In this document: positions 10,401-22,947 of the stretch, in pieces
Layout: each line of letters starts with the position of its first letter
Position numbering within the stretch: position 1 is the first letter of the stretch
Assembly: GCA_963995525.1 (NCBI GenBank)
Contig: OZ023213.1
Span: 22,594,278 to 22,658,277, forward strand
Length of the DNA stretch: 64,000 nucleotides
Origin: Escarpia spicata
Taxonomy: Eukaryota; Annelida; Polychaeta; Sabellida; Siboglinidae
Reading direction: 5' to 3'
Made by a program: the position numbers and the translations under genes
Notes under the pieces: generated by a model
What the model was told of the DNA's origin: nothing
Seen by the model: only the letters and a program-made list of their open reading frames with translations
Database searches by the model: none

Positions 10401-12830
10401 GCGATAAAGATATTTAATTATGGATCGAATGTCAAAGCCTTCTAGCAAACACAGGATCAGCCTACTTAACGCCAATACGCAGTCAATCTGCGCAAAGAAA
10501 CTAGAATTTCACCTCATGATAGACGACGCTAAGCCTGAAGTCATAGTTGCATGTGAAACTTGGTTGAAGCCCGCTGTCATGCAACAGCAGTGAATTCATG
10601 CCGCCGGAATATGACCCTCCTTTCAGGAAAGACCGAGCGGGTAGCTATGGTGGCGTCATGATTGCCATCAAGACTGGATTGGTTGCTGAACAATTACCGA
10701 TAATGACACCGTGTGAGGTGGTTGCTGTGAAAATCCAGACCGCACACACTCCTCTCATAGTACTTGGAATTTACAGACCTACAGATAATAACACTGACTA
10801 CTCAACCTCTATGTGTGACGCCATATCCAGCATAGCCAGGAAATTCCAAAATAGCCCCCTATGGATTGCAGGACACACAAACCTCCCGGATATCGAATGC
10901 AAAACAAACACAATATCGAAACACCAGTACACCAAACAGATAAACGAACTCTTCCTCGACACATTTTTCATGTTGGGCCTATCTCAAATGGTCACTTTCT
11001 CTACAAAACTTGACAACATCCTAGATGTCTTCCTCGTGAACTAGCTATCCCTCGTCAATAGATGAGAACCAGTACCAGGGTTCAGTGATCACGATGCAGC
11101 CGTCTATGTAAATTCGGACATATTACCAAAAAGACAAAGACCTATCCAAAGGAAGATCCACATATGGAGAAAAGCGGACACCGAACAGATTCAAGACGAG
11201 CTAGAAACATTCGCTGATTAAATGCAAACCCAACACAATCCAGACACACTAGTGGAAACGCTGTGGGCGTTGCTAACTGCCATGTGCCAAAACGTATTAT
11301 CCAATCACGTCCCCACAAGACTATTTTCCCAATGTTACAACCAACCCTGGGCCAATGGCACAATATGAAACATGTCACAAAAGAAAAAGAAATACTTCAA
11401 GAAGGCCCAGCGTACCAAGTGTGCCCACGACATGGCAAAATATCGAGAAATAAAAAGCTTGCCCAATCAGAGTGCCGAAAGGCGCATTATGGATATATCA
11501 AAATAGTTTCCATGATAGGCGAAAACAATAAAGATGAGGGAAATCTAAAGAAATTTTGATCCTTCATCAAAAACAAAAATAATTACGACAGCGGAGTAGC
11601 CCCACTCATGAAGAATGGCATTGTCCACAGCGATAGCCAAACTAAAGCTGACATTCTTAATAAGCAGTTCTCATCAGTCTTCACCGACGGAGACACGAGT
11701 AATGCACGGAGCCTTGGAATGAGCCCATACAGTGACTTTCCGCATATCGATCAGAGTATCTGAAGCAGGAGTAAGAAAATTACTGGAAGCAGTCAAACCC
11801 CACAAAGCCACAGGCCCAGACTTGATCCCAGCCAAGTTCCTGAAAGACTATGCCACAGAACTTGCACCAGTGCTAACACTCATCTACCAGACATCACTCA
11901 ACCAAGGTACAGTACCAGCAGATTGGAAGCACACCTGGGACATACCAATATACAAGACGGGAACATGAACTACTGCCTCAAACTATAGACCCACATCCCT
12001 CACAAGCATCTCCTGCAAGACATTAATTGGAACAGATCATAAACAGTAACTTAATGGACCACTTGGAACAACACAACATCCTATCTGACTATACCAGCAT
12101 GAGTTTCCCAAACGTAGGTCCTGTGAAACCCAACTCATCCAAACTGTCGACGACCTAGCGATGTGCCTCGACGAGGGTGGCCAGATCGACGCTGTGCTGT
12201 TGGATTTCTCAAAGGCATTCAACAAAATGTTCCACCGCCATCTGGCTACCAAACTTCACCACTACGGAGAGCGAGGGAAGATGTTGGACTGGGTCAAAAG
12301 CTTCCTGAGCCGCCGCACCCAGGAAGTGATTCTGGAAAAGAAAAGATCATCATCGGCTGCAGTGACCTCAGGCATCTCACAGGGGTCAGTCCATGGACCC
12401 GTCCTCTTCCTTTGCTACATAAATGACCTACCAGACCAAGTGTCCTCTACTGTATGCCTAGTTACTGATGACTGTCTCCTGTTCCACAACATCAACTCAC
12501 CAGATGATGCAGATATACTACAAGATGACATAGACAAGCTCCAGATGTGAGAAACGAACTTGCTGATGGAGTTTAATCCGGACAAGTGCGAAGTTATCCG
12601 AATTACCAACAGAAGGGAGAAGAGAATTGTTAGCGATTACTCTATCCACGGACAACAATTGAAGGAGGTCAATGGAGCCAAGTACCTTGGAGTAACCATC
12701 GACAGGACACTAACATGGAGTGAACACATCTACAACGTGACAAAGAAGGCTAACAACACCAGAGCTTTCCTACAGCGGAACATCAGCAGAACCTTTCAGA
12801 GTGTTGTTGCTCCAACCGTCTAGGAAAAGC
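10400..12830 (+). mobile_element. CR1/jockey-like non-LTR retrotransposon, decayed
   Basis: A plus-strand LINE ORF2 begins at an ATG near 10,421 (MDRMSKPSSKHRISLLNANT) and can be followed through endonuclease, a linker and reverse transcriptase to about 12,823, where similarity stops inside the C-terminal part. It is broken by stops and frameshifts. Patterns such as GIYRPTDNN, LDNILDVFLVN and KATGPDLIPAKFLKD are typical of CR1/L2/jockey-group elements. Confidence 0.85.
10421..12823 (+). pseudogene. LINE ORF2 endonuclease-RT, broken
   Basis: Endonuclease pieces are ACETWLKP near 10,551, SYGGVMIAIKTG (10,640s), LGIYRPTDNN (10,760s) and IAGHTNLPDIE, which replaces the usual GDFN-P pattern (H for D). 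The reverse transcriptase shows GPDLIPAKFLKD (11,800s), LLDFSKAFNKM (motif A, 12,200s), GISQGSVHGPVLFLCYINDL (motif B) and, at the catalytic box, LVTDDCLLF instead of the usual FADD/YADD. The loss of the Ala and aromatic residue, with in-frame stops and frame changes near 10,590, 11,041 and 12,548, shows it is dead. The 3' end is truncated in the thumb-like region (KYLGVTIDRTLTW is present). Confidence 0.85.
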
Positions 12831-13554
12831 AAACTCTTGCACAGCTTCTTTGTCTGCATATGTTATGTCCGACTGTTCGTTGACGTTATAATGCACGGAT
12901 CCAAGCCTGCATTAGGGCCTGCACAATGACATTGTACACGTGTATGCCTACGTGTCAACTGCAGCTTTCACATTCGTTGTTAAATGCATGCTTCTGTCAG
13001 GTGCACCAGCTCGGTAGGGGTGATCAATACGTTATATAATGTGGGTCTCATTGAGATCGTGTTTAGTGTGCATGACTAGCGTGTTCAAATCCTCAGCAAG
13101 CAGCGTTGTTTCAGTGTTGCAGTTGCTATATGACATTATTTGACTGCGACGAAATGCTGGTTGGGCAACCAACATGCAGGTCGACAACTATTTTCTCAAG
13201 GCGCTTTCACAGAAATTATAAATATGACAGACGGACAGACGGACTCATGCTAAGATCTAGAAGTTGTCACATATGGTCTCCCAAAAAGTAGGGCATATTT
13301 TCATTGATTCCCGACTGCAGGACTTATCACAGTGGGGGGAGCCAATGTTTTCCCGTAGGCATGGAAATGGCAACCTTTATAAATGCATTCCAACATGTCT
13401 AAGCAATCAGAAAACTGATGTTGCCATTTTTCTGTTGAACTTTAATTACCTTGAACAAAACTCAAATGTGTTATTTTGCTAAAGTGTGTGTGTCATTGTG
13501 TGTGCGTGTGTATGGTGGGTGTGCACAACGCCGGGCTAGGAGGCTAGATTTTAA

Positions 13555-13882
13555 AAGTAGAGGTAAGTTCTTATATAGCGCAGTATCCAGTCCTCAGGAC
13601 TGCTCAAAGCGCTTTACATTTTACTCCCTGGTAGACTTGTTCAATCGAACATCATCTCGACTTCTCCGGGAAGCATTCCGCCACGCTGCAATTAATGCGC
13701 GAAGACTATTAATACACAAATATCCACCACTGTCTATAGCCAGGTACTCACTCATACAGCTGGATGAACTGAAGCAACGTAGAGTAAACGAACTTGCCCA
13801 ATGTTTGTCACTGCCACACAGGATTCAAACCCGGGTTCTCTCAGTCGAAAGTCCGAGGCTCTTACCTCTGCGCTACTAGGTC
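13555..13882 (-). mobile_element. tRNA-derived SINE, near full-length (minus)
   Basis: On the minus strand the head reads CTAGTAGCGCAGAGGTAAGAG (box A region) and later AACCCGGGTTTGAATCC (box B). The body is about 230 bp and the tail is TGCGCTATATAAGAACTTACC. A second copy of the same family lies at 34.71-35.00 kb on the plus strand. The 3' tail (AAAGCGCTTTGAGCAG...GCGCTATATAA) resembles CR1/L2-group LINE tails, suggesting that such a LINE mobilises it. Confidence 0.85.
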
Positions 13883-14266
13883 ATGGCATGTCATGGGCCT
13901 TATACATACAGCATCGATAGCAACATTGGACGTTCTAAGTACCTTGGGTATTTTCCTTCCCTGTCCGCTGCACCGTGCAGTCGTATTCCGGGTTAATCCA
14001 GAAAAGTTCCCTTTGGCTTTGCGCCTTAGAAATAAAGCAATTGAAATGGCAGTCTATTCTACGCCACTGTTACGTAGGCTTCCGTCACTTCATTTAGTTA
14101 CTCTCGGTTTTCTGGTACAACGCCCGCTGTTCTTCATATTAATACTACAATACGTAAGTTGAACCCGAAAAATCCCATAAAGGGCACGCGCTCGTCTCAA
14201 AACGCTGGCGCCTAGGCCCTAGTGCCGTGAATAAATTATCGGTCCCCGGCTTACCTTACCGTCTCC

Positions 14267-14373
<107 letters not shown>

Positions 14374-14970
14374 GCTACAAGTTCAAATACAAAATGGAGG
14401 ATCGCTGAGTGACTATGCTTGGTATATAATTGCTTTGATATATATAGGCTATACCTGCTTCGTTGTTTCCTTTTCTTTGAACACTTATCGAGTGAATTGT
14501 ATGTTTGTATCTGGCAGATACGTTTCACGGTTCAGTTGACAATGCACCGCCGTAGGCTCTTGGATTCAGCAATAATCATCATGCCCCATGGCCATGGACC
14601 GGTTCACTGCACTGTGTCTGTGCCAACCAATTTTGCACATGTGCCCTGAAACGCTGTGGATGCACAATTAATTGTCTGCATATAATCCCGGAATGGATAG
14701 CGGGCAAGCATACAAATAAGACTTCCAATCCAATGTAACGTGCGCTACAAACATTTTAAATGAAAGGTATGTGTTAGAAGTTCTGGTTATAATATTTGCG
14801 ATAGATGGCGCGCTCTCCAATGTGAAATAATCGTCGGTCCCCACTATTGATTCAAACAAATGGCGGCGAACAACAAATGAACTTCGCGAGATTTTAAGCG
14901 CGAATTTCAGAAGTACTACTCTTTAGACTCCGCTGTTTTTCGCATATTTCTCACTAACATTACCGTGACC

Positions 14971-15135
14971 ATGGAGCTGCAAATGGTTGATTGTGTACGC
15001 ACGGGTGCTCTGATTGTTGCATTTTTGGCACTTATCTTGGTGGATCGCCGTTCGTGGATAACGGTTGACGCTGTGTTAAATTTCGCTATCGGTGCTGCGC
15101 TGGTGATTGTCCCGCAATACGTTCTCGGCTTTCAG
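14971..15135 (+). CDS. Gene A exon 1
   Basis: Codons 1-55, starting MELQMVDCVRTG. It contains helix 1 (about residues 12-25) and helix 2 (about 32-54, with V32, D33, P48 and F54). The donor is CAG|GTACAC. An in-frame GTG two codons upstream is not expected to be used. Confidence 0.88.
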
Positions 15136-18100
15136 GTACACAGTTTTGTGAATTTACTGGCTGTTAGTGACGATCTTGACTTGTTAAACGATAAATGAAC
15201 AGAGGGCCAGCTGAACTAAAGCGGTGATTGAGTTTCAACTGAAGGCGAACAAAAGCGGAATCGTCGAATGGCCTAATCCGTAGGCGTAGTAAAATCCAGG
15301 CCATCTCGATATTTCCATTATAACTATATATTTGTTTAAATTTGATAACTCAGTCTCAAAGCTTGACAAAGGCTCAGTTCATCCCGATGCATATTGTTGA
15401 CCTTATAAAAATATTGCAACTTCGGGCACGTTTGATTCCAAAACAGCACATCGCCATCGGTTTATGACTGTCACTGTCAGTCTACGTTGCTGCAGCTGTG
15501 TGTGTTAGTACACTGACGTCTGTGACCGGTATGACTAAAAGGCACACAACCAAAATGTATGTAGTACTATTGGTAAACAAGCGGGCTGTTGGTGGCACAT
15601 AGGAGGTATGTGTGTGCAGCACCAATTTTCAGATATGTTCTTCACACTGGAGTAACAACATTCGCAACTTTTATTATCGCTTGTGGTAACTCGCCGGTTC
15701 CATTCGCCAGGCGCTACGGTGCCAAGACTAAATGCTTGTCCGGAAGATTGCATAAAATGCCTAAATTGTGTAACTCCTGGGTGAAATACAGACTCAAAAT
15801 TGTTAATACTGCACACACAAACCATATATATACCATCAACGGCCAAACTAGCTACCAAAACATTATATTACATGGTCGTTCGGCAATTTTGTGGTCGTGC
15901 GCCTTTTAGTCAAACCCTCTGTGACAGCATTTGTAATTAGCGATAACCAGTGCATGTTCATGTGTGTGCCCTTTAGGCACATCAGAGATAGAACTATGTG
16001 TCTTTTCATATTTTTATGTGACCCAAATCTGTTGATTACCAAATCAGTTGATTAACATTTTATTAATTAATTTGCATGACAGTATGATCGCTTAACCTGG
16101 TAAATGTGAACATCACAGTTTTAATGTTAGGCATGAAATGTTATTATTTAACTTGTTTGAATTCTATTCAGGAATGTCTGCAAAACATATTTCTGGGTAC
16201 ATAATAATTTATATATAGGCAAAACTAATTAATAACGACAAAATCAAGGTGGACCTGGATTCTACACAAGTGCCCCAAAATTTTCTCAGACATTTTTGTA
16301 TGTGTCTTTTGGGCAAATGGAGCATTCCAGCATATTATGTTAGTGACGCATTTCTGCTGTCCAAGGGAATCCCTGCATGTTGATGCAGACTGAACCACTA
16401 TTTAAGGCCTCGGAAGTGTGCTAAGATGGAATATTTTTATGATGTTAATATGCTTGGGATGCTATGGACAATGGGACCTGAGATAATTCCAAAATATTCC
16501 CATAACGGTAAATTATATAGGAACTTAGTTCCACTGATGTTGTCACAGCTGGGCCTAGTCCTCACTCTCCTAAGATTTACCTTAATGAAAAAATACAGTT
16601 TTAGTGTACATACCCAGGACATACAATTAAACGAATTATTGTATTGACTGAAATGTCGATATTGTGAGTGTTTTACCTGGTGAAGCTGTTAGGATGTTCT
16701 GTTCTTGCGCAGATTGAGGGCACATTGTCGCCCACTCATCTACTCATTGCGCGAGTCCTCGGTATCACTATCTTCACTAGTGGTGTTATCTTCTGGGCGA
16801 CACGGGATACATGGGACGGAACGGTCCCTATCACCCTTCTTATGTCTCGGGTGTTTGTGAGTGATATTTTATCTTGTTGGTCTCAGTTCAAGTTCATGGT
16901 GACATTTCTTCACATTCCAGACTCCTTTTTAAATATCGCTGAGTGTAACTGTAACGGAAATACATATATATTTGTATCTGGAAATACCAAAATCTGTGTT
17001 GCTTGTAATGGAAGTACTTCGATATATTTGTTTCTGGAAATATTTTTGTTTGTTTATGTGATTATACCACTGCACCATCAGTTAGCACATAATGACATTT
17101 TGGTATTGTGTTTGTTAGACATGAACATTTACACATGCTCTTATGTCGATTCATGTTATCCTAACAAAAAAGGTGGCTAACATGCTTTTTCTTTCTAAAT
17201 TGCATTCTGAGATCGTCCATCTTTTAAATACAACTTTCCAGTGAATTATGCCCCATACACTATATATTATAATATTATATCACTTTCCTCAACATTTACT
17301 GCCTGTTACGCCCTCTGTGGTTTAGGGCAGCGACAAAGTTATTCCACCTCTGTAATCTTTGTATACCATATTGACTTAACAGCAATTTTAAGTTAAGACA
17401 AAACATTACATCCACATGCCATTTGTTAATTAGTCTGCTAGCCAGACCTAGCAACTGGTCATTTTGCAAAACATAATTTATCAAGCAACATATCAAATGC
17501 CAAAGTGACATATATTGTAACAAATGTGATCAAATAAGTACATTGTTCATGTCGTGCTTATATACACTTTCTTGAATACAATAAAAAATGATAGTTTAAC
17601 TCAGAATGCAATTTTAATTGTAGCCTCCTATAACTGTGCCATTGTCATTGTTACTGGTCCGAGTTTGCTAGTTTTTCTTATATTAATAAGCTTGGTATAT
17701 ATTATATTTTACCACACCACTTCAGTCTACGCTAATCCAGTCTGGGTACAATACATTATAATAGTTGGTTATGTTTGATTGCAGAGCTGCAGTCTGATTG
17801 CATTGGCGCAAGTGTGTGTGCACTGGGGCACAACCAAAGGCAAGAAAAACGTCAACTTTAATGACAGTGTATGTTTGAAGTGTTTTATTTGGATTTCATG
17901 ATGCTAAATAATTGACAATTGTAATTCGACTCAACCTTGTTAATGTTACTTAAATATTACAAATATTTTCTTTGGCAATTTCCAGATAGACCGTTGATAG
18001 TATTTTATTTGAAATACTTTTAAAAGGTAAGTTCTTATATAGCATATTTGTATTTGACCAAATATATTTGTCATTTAAGAATAGAGTGTATTTTATCTAC

Positions 18101-21100
18101 CCGGTATACTCTGATTCATACATTTGAATTCTTAAAAGCAGGTTGTCTGTTTGTATTACTTGTTTTTTATAATTAAAATTAATATGATGTTCTTAAAATT
18201 ACAATAATAAATATATGTTGACAGTGTATTACCTGCACATTTCTGTTTAATAAGCCAGAAACAGTGTTTGCAATTTGAATTTTTCTTTCATACCCTTAAG
18301 TGTACATTTCCTAATTAGCATACACCCCTTTTTAGTACCTTCTCTCTTGACTGTTGAATCCATCATTGATTTCTACCAATGCCAAACTAGATTCAAAGCT
18401 TAGTGATGAAGATATATCAAAAGGTCCACCTAAATTATCAGTCATAGTGTTCTGGTATTCTGCTGTTCACGTGGATGCATAAATCGCTTGCCAGTCACGT
18501 CTCTATCCGTGCTCTATCCAGAAACCAAAGAAAATGGGTGTACTCCCTGTATGCTTATTGGAATGCAAAATGGAATTTTCCACGTCTCAAATATCTGCTA
18601 AGTGTACTGTGTGCTTAATAGAATGAATGCGATACACTAGGTAGGTTGTCGTTGACATCGCTTGTATGTTTCAGCACATCACGTTTGGAATGGTGAGCAA
18701 CGGGCTGTGGCTCGTGCTGAGTCTGGTGCACGTGCTGCGTAGTTCAGACTTCAGCACGTATCCGCAACACAATGTGCGCATCAACACGCTGCTGCACGTC
18801 GACTCGTGGCTCGCCTGTCTCCTCTCAGCCTTCTTCCTCGCCTTCCCTCATATCATCTTAGCCTTCCTGGTCAGTCCCGCTCTTGTTCTCACTCATTAAG
18901 GTGTTCTTAATGTCACCATGGGGAAATTCTTTCCATGTGGTCGACAATCATAACAACATTGCTATATGTAAAGGATTCATACAATAAAAATTTACGTACA
19001 CAGGTAATGAATTCAATCACAGAGATAGCACTTCAACTATTCATATATAATGCCCTAAGATTACTTTAATAAAATAGTCAACTATGCAGTTCGAGCATGT
19101 CAAGCGCAGAGCTACCAAGTGTCACACATTTGTCGTCCACCTCACACTCTCCAGGTCCTTAGCCAGAAATAAGCTTTTGCCAGTCTTGAATTAATCAAGC
19201 AAGCCTTTTAATAGCATGTAAACAGCTCGCGTGGAAGCCAGTCACACCAGTCACAGCTGTTACTGGACAGTTTTGTTTTCTTCAATGATAAGCCAGTGTC
19301 ATTTGAGCCATTTATTTAGGTAATATTAATCCATTCGATTTGATTCACTACCAGTTGTGTTAATGATAGTCATTAATGTAGGTGCTTAGACATGGAACTA
19401 TTAGTTAATCTAGTGGCCAGCTGTTCCCCTCTAAATTCCACCAGTCTTATCAGTTGTAAATACACACACAAAATTAACAAATCTACAATAAACCGATAAA
19501 CTAAACATCAACAACTGTTTCCTGTCTTCTGCAGTGCTAAAATCAAAGGGCAATAATTGTGCATGTCGCCAGTCGGCTCCACTCACATGGAATCTCACCA
19601 TGTATCATGACACTTACAGATATGCTGGGGATCTGTTTTTCTGCTGTATGTTGAGGTGTGCTGATTTGGTCTTATTTTCATAATCGATCATCATCAGTTT
19701 GGCCAAACTCATCTGACCGATGATGGAATATGTAATCGGTTTGTGAGCGGCTATTCTAGGAAAAGTTTGATCGCTAGGTGGCAATACAAGTGACTGGACG
19801 TGGTCCTGGGCCAGCTACTTGATCGATGGTCATGTGACTGCGGCCACATGACCAGAATCCTGGGTCTGAACCCATCTGGGTGTCAAGCCAACCCCTTTGA
19901 GATACTAACCATCCTATCATTTACAAAGGTGGAGACATGGTGCTGGTTGATGGGTGACGTGCTTCTTTGTTCGCGTTCAGAGACAAAGACTGCCCCATAC
20001 AGGGATGCTGCTATTCCTATAGCACTGGGCTCATGTTGGTGATTGGTCAGCTTCCCATGCCCCAGGGTATTTTTATGATTGGGCAGCTCCCCCCTGCAGT
20101 GCAGAGAGAGAGGGTAACACCCTCCTGTGCATAGGGTGTGAATGTTGTGTTTGGTTAGTCACCCCCTGCAGAGAGGGTAAAGCTCTGTGGGCAGCTTCCC
20201 CACCCTGCAGTGACTGTGGTGTGGGTCCTGATTGGTCTGAGGTTTTGTGTTGTTGTTCTGGCATAATCTATGCACAGTGATATGCTTCAATTTATCTCTG
20301 TAAATTTGTTTACAGCAGGCTAGCCCATGTTACGATGTAATACTTCTTTGAGTACATATATCTATAATATATATATTTATTTTAACGTTTTCTCCACATG
20401 TTTTTCTGCCCTGTAGATTCCAGATGTGAAGACCCCGAATGTGGTACATTTACACCTGACGCGCTTGATTGGCATCCATGGAATAGGGTCGGCCATCATC
20501 TCCCTACAAGCTCCAGGCTTCCTGCATGAGTGTGACAAACGTGTACAGTTTGTCTCGAGAATGACTGTAAGTAATATATTAACAACGATAGGTTCCTACA
20601 ACACTATTTTTTACAGGACCGATTTACCTGCATTTAATTATAAGTATAAATACTTTATGTGAAATCTAACTATTCGAGCTGCGTTTTAATGTTTTCCTCC
20701 TAGACCGTTTTGCGGCGCCAAACTTTCTGAAAAGTAACGCCTTAGTTTGTTTTTAAATTTGCTGTTGGTTAAGGGTTCTTACCAGTTTTTTTACCTGCAT
20801 TACATGGATGTTAATAGAATGTTCATAATGTTACGTGTATTTCTTGCGATTGTCCCGATGAGCGCTGATCAGTTGGGTAGATTTGACATAACCTGAGTTA
20901 ATGCAAAAAACAAACATCTATACGAATTTCACAAAAGTTGGTGTGCTTAATGTACAAGATGTATCATACAGAGAAACTTACGCTATTCCAATATCATTTA
21001 TACGTTTTCATTCACAGTCTGAGGATGAAGCACAGAAGTGAGTTCATTACATAATCCAAAACCTGATCGTTTTGCCGTGGATGTTTCATTTGTATCCTAG

Positions 21101-21314
21101 TGTTTGTTTCCAGTGAACATTGAGAACTTATTTGTTGTTTGTCTTGCAGTATCTTCTAATGCTGCTGACTGGCCTCGCTTGTTTGGTCTTCCTTGAGCAC
21201 CTAACCGTCATCCAAGCTACCAGAATTTCAGTTATTCTGGGACCGAGTTTGTTCACCGCGTTGCTCGGGTACCTGGCTGGTGGAACGGCCAATTACGCAG
21301 CGAAATCTCGCTGA
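14971..21314 (+). CDS. Gene A: multi-pass membrane protein, six exons
   Basis: Joining 14971-15135, 16713-16856, 17785-17868, 18675-18869, 20417-20566 and 21150-21314 gives one uninterrupted 300-residue protein. All five introns are phase 0 with GT-AG ends. The start is the ATG in ACCATGG at 14,971, a good Kozak context. Hydropathy by eye gives 8-9 membrane helices. The protein is an internal duplication: residues 32-103 align with 173-246 (V-D, then Pro 15 residues on, Phe 6 further, the exon end, an H-L-R-GI helix and a final SR before the next exon end). I do not recognise the family, so transport, enzyme or receptor roles are all open. No signal peptide distinct from helix 1 is seen. Confidence 0.88.
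15532..15912. mobile_element. MITE in gene A intron 1
   Basis: A 381-bp element bounded by imperfect inverted repeats: left TGACTAAAAGGCACACAACC, right (read in reverse) TGACTAAAAGGCGCACGACC. The two open frames that overlap it on opposite strands are by-products of the near-symmetric ends. No transposase is present, so it is non-autonomous; superfamily is unclear. Confidence 0.75.
16713..16856 (+). CDS. Gene A exon 2
   Basis: Codons 56-103, IEGTLSPTHLLIARVLGI onward. The acceptor is TTGCGCAG|ATT and the donor TTT|GTGAGT. It contains helix 3 and the start of helix 4, ending LMSRVF. It is the counterpart of exon 5. Confidence 0.85.
17785..17868 (+). CDS. Gene A exon 3
   Basis: Codons 104-131, beginning SCSLIALAQVCVHWG and ending in a polar loop (KGKKNVNFNDS). 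Acceptor ATTGCAG|AGC, donor AGT|GTATGT. It corresponds to the first half of exon 6. Alternative nearby AGs exist, but this one keeps phase 0. Confidence 0.8.
18021..18050 (-). mobile_element. SINE 3'-tail remnant
   Basis: AAGGTAAGTTCTTATATAGC matches the tail of the SINE at 13.56 kb. Only about 30 bp is kept, inside gene A intron 3. Confidence 0.5.
18675..18869 (+). CDS. Gene A exon 4
   Basis: Codons 132-196. It holds helix 5 (TFGMVSNGLWLVLSL), a polar loop and helix 6 (VDSWLACLLSAFFLAFPHII). V173, D174, P189 and F195 match V32, D33, P48 and F54 of exon 1 without gaps. Acceptor TTTCAG|CAC, donor CTG|GTCAGT. GC content is clearly above the flanks. Confidence 0.88.
20417..20566 (+). CDS. Gene A exon 5
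   Basis: Codons 197-246, IPDVKTPNVVHLHLTRLIGI onward, ending FVSRMT. Acceptor CCTGTAG|ATT, donor ACT|GTAAGT. It aligns with exon 2: both start with Ile, carry an H-L-x-R-x-x-G-I helix and end SR plus two residues. Confidence 0.88.
21150..21314 (+). CDS. Gene A exon 6 with stop
   Basis: Codons 247-300 and TGA. It starts YLLMLLTGLACLVFLEHL (helix 8) and ends with a Gly-rich last helix and the basic tail YAAKSR. Acceptor GTCTTGCAG|TAT. Candidate polyadenylation signals downstream are AATAAA at 22,942, 23,584 and 23,919; which one is used cannot be told. Confidence 0.88.
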   Translation, partial: YLLMLLTGLACLVFLEHLTVIQATRISVILGPSLFTALLGYLAGGTANYAAKSR

Positions 21315-21501
21315 ACTGTCATGGCGTCCAAGATTCAGGTGGACTGAAAGCTGAATCCTCACTAGGGGTGGTCTCAACTTGGTAATGTCCAACGCATATT
21401 GTTTCAAAGCACCACTCAGTGGTATGAACTTAAGAGTTTGAGCGATCCTAAATTATTTAGAAAACAATGCAAAAAAATTGTCAAAAACCAATGCCAGTGT
21501 G

Positions 21502-21752
21502 CAAATTGGGATGGAATACAACTTAATCAGCAATGATCCTGCTGATGATTACCAACCTTGCCTGATTCCAGGTAATGGAACAGACAAATTGGGATGGAGT
21601 ATAATTTATTCAGGAATGATCCTGCTGATGATTACCAACCTTGCCTGATTCCAGGTAATGGAACAGACAAATTGGGATAGAGTATAATTTATTCAGCAAA
21701 GGTCCTGCTGATGATTACCAACCTTGCCTGATTCCAGGTAATGGAACAGACA
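21502..21752. repeat. 82-84 bp tandem repeat, 3 copies, gene A 3' UTR
   Basis: CAAATTGGGAT recurs at 21,502, 21,584 and 21,668. Each unit carries CCTGCTGATGATTACCAACC and CCTGATTCCAGGTAATGGAA. It lies just after the gene A stop codon, so it is probably transcribed. Confidence 0.9.
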
Positions 21753-22941
21753 ACCTCATTTTAATATAAATGATAGATCCAGTACGTCGCTGTTTGCCTA
21801 GTAACAACCAAAATATGTCAAGCTTTGCCTCACCAAGGGTATTTATATTAAGTAATATATGTCCATAACATGACTGATGCAGCATTACCTCTGCTAAATC
21901 AACCTTTCCCACGTGCAGTTCTCACTTGAACAACTTTGTGTTACGTTTTTTTGTAAAGAAAAACATTTGGGGTCTGAATTTCAACAAGATATATAACAGA
22001 ATATTCAAACATTCCGCATGTTTGATATCCATCTTTAATGATATGACGGACCTTGTTGCTAGGCAAAAAATCACATGATGGATGGATCATTTTTTTATAA
22101 ACGGAAAAGCTAAATAAGATTTCAATAAGTTTGATCCCAGAGAACCATATTCTTACATCGCCTTGGATAGCTCCGAGTGAAACGAAAGGACGGTCAGTAG
22201 CTTTCAGTCAAACCTGAAACCTGCCGTATGCATCATCCAAGGCAGCTGTAGTGTGTTCTAGTTGTGGCATATTGTTGGTGAGTAGGTAGTGCTGGTTAGT
22301 GTTCTGTTTGTTGTGATTGAATTACTTTGTACAGCACTGCACCATGTCCAGGTAATAAGTAGCAAGGTGTGTGTGTGCAGTGTTAACAAATGTATTGGAT
22401 CTTACACTTTTATGGCCTTGAAAAGGTCTTAAAAAGAAAATTTTCAAAAAAGTGTTAATTTTATTTACAAAAGTTCTATAATTCAGCGAAGATGCACTGT
22501 ACTGCTAGTGCTGAGTTATGTGTTTAATCGAATGATAAATTACCTTGATCACAAAGTAAATAAATGGCTCCTAGAGGATGTTGGAATTAATTTAATTGTA
22601 TCATTGTTTTCACGGAAAAAGGTTTTAAATTTTAAGAAGTGGTCTTAAGAAGATCTTAAATCAGCCTAACACTGCACACATCCTGGAGTGTTTTAGCTTT
22701 GTGCTGAAAGTTGTGCACTATGATTCAGACTGTTATTGTCCGAGACAACATTCAAGACTTGCACAGCAACTTACAGAATGTAGTGGATAGAATCCAGTTT
22801 TTACTGCAATTACAGTATATACTAATACTTCTCCCTGATTCAATCATTTCATGTTTACTGCATCAGGTCAGAGACGCCAAAAGAACGGTTTGTTTCAGTT
22901 TGCTTACTGCTTGTTTCTGGTTGTACTTGGTGTACAGCAAC

Positions 22942-22947
22942 AATAAA
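22942..22947 (+). terminator. Candidate polyadenylation signal, gene A
   Basis: AATAAA on the plus strand, 1.6 kb after the stop codon. Other copies are at 23,584 and 23,919; the last is followed by a GT/T-rich stretch, the kind of downstream element expected at a cleavage site. Confidence 0.35.
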
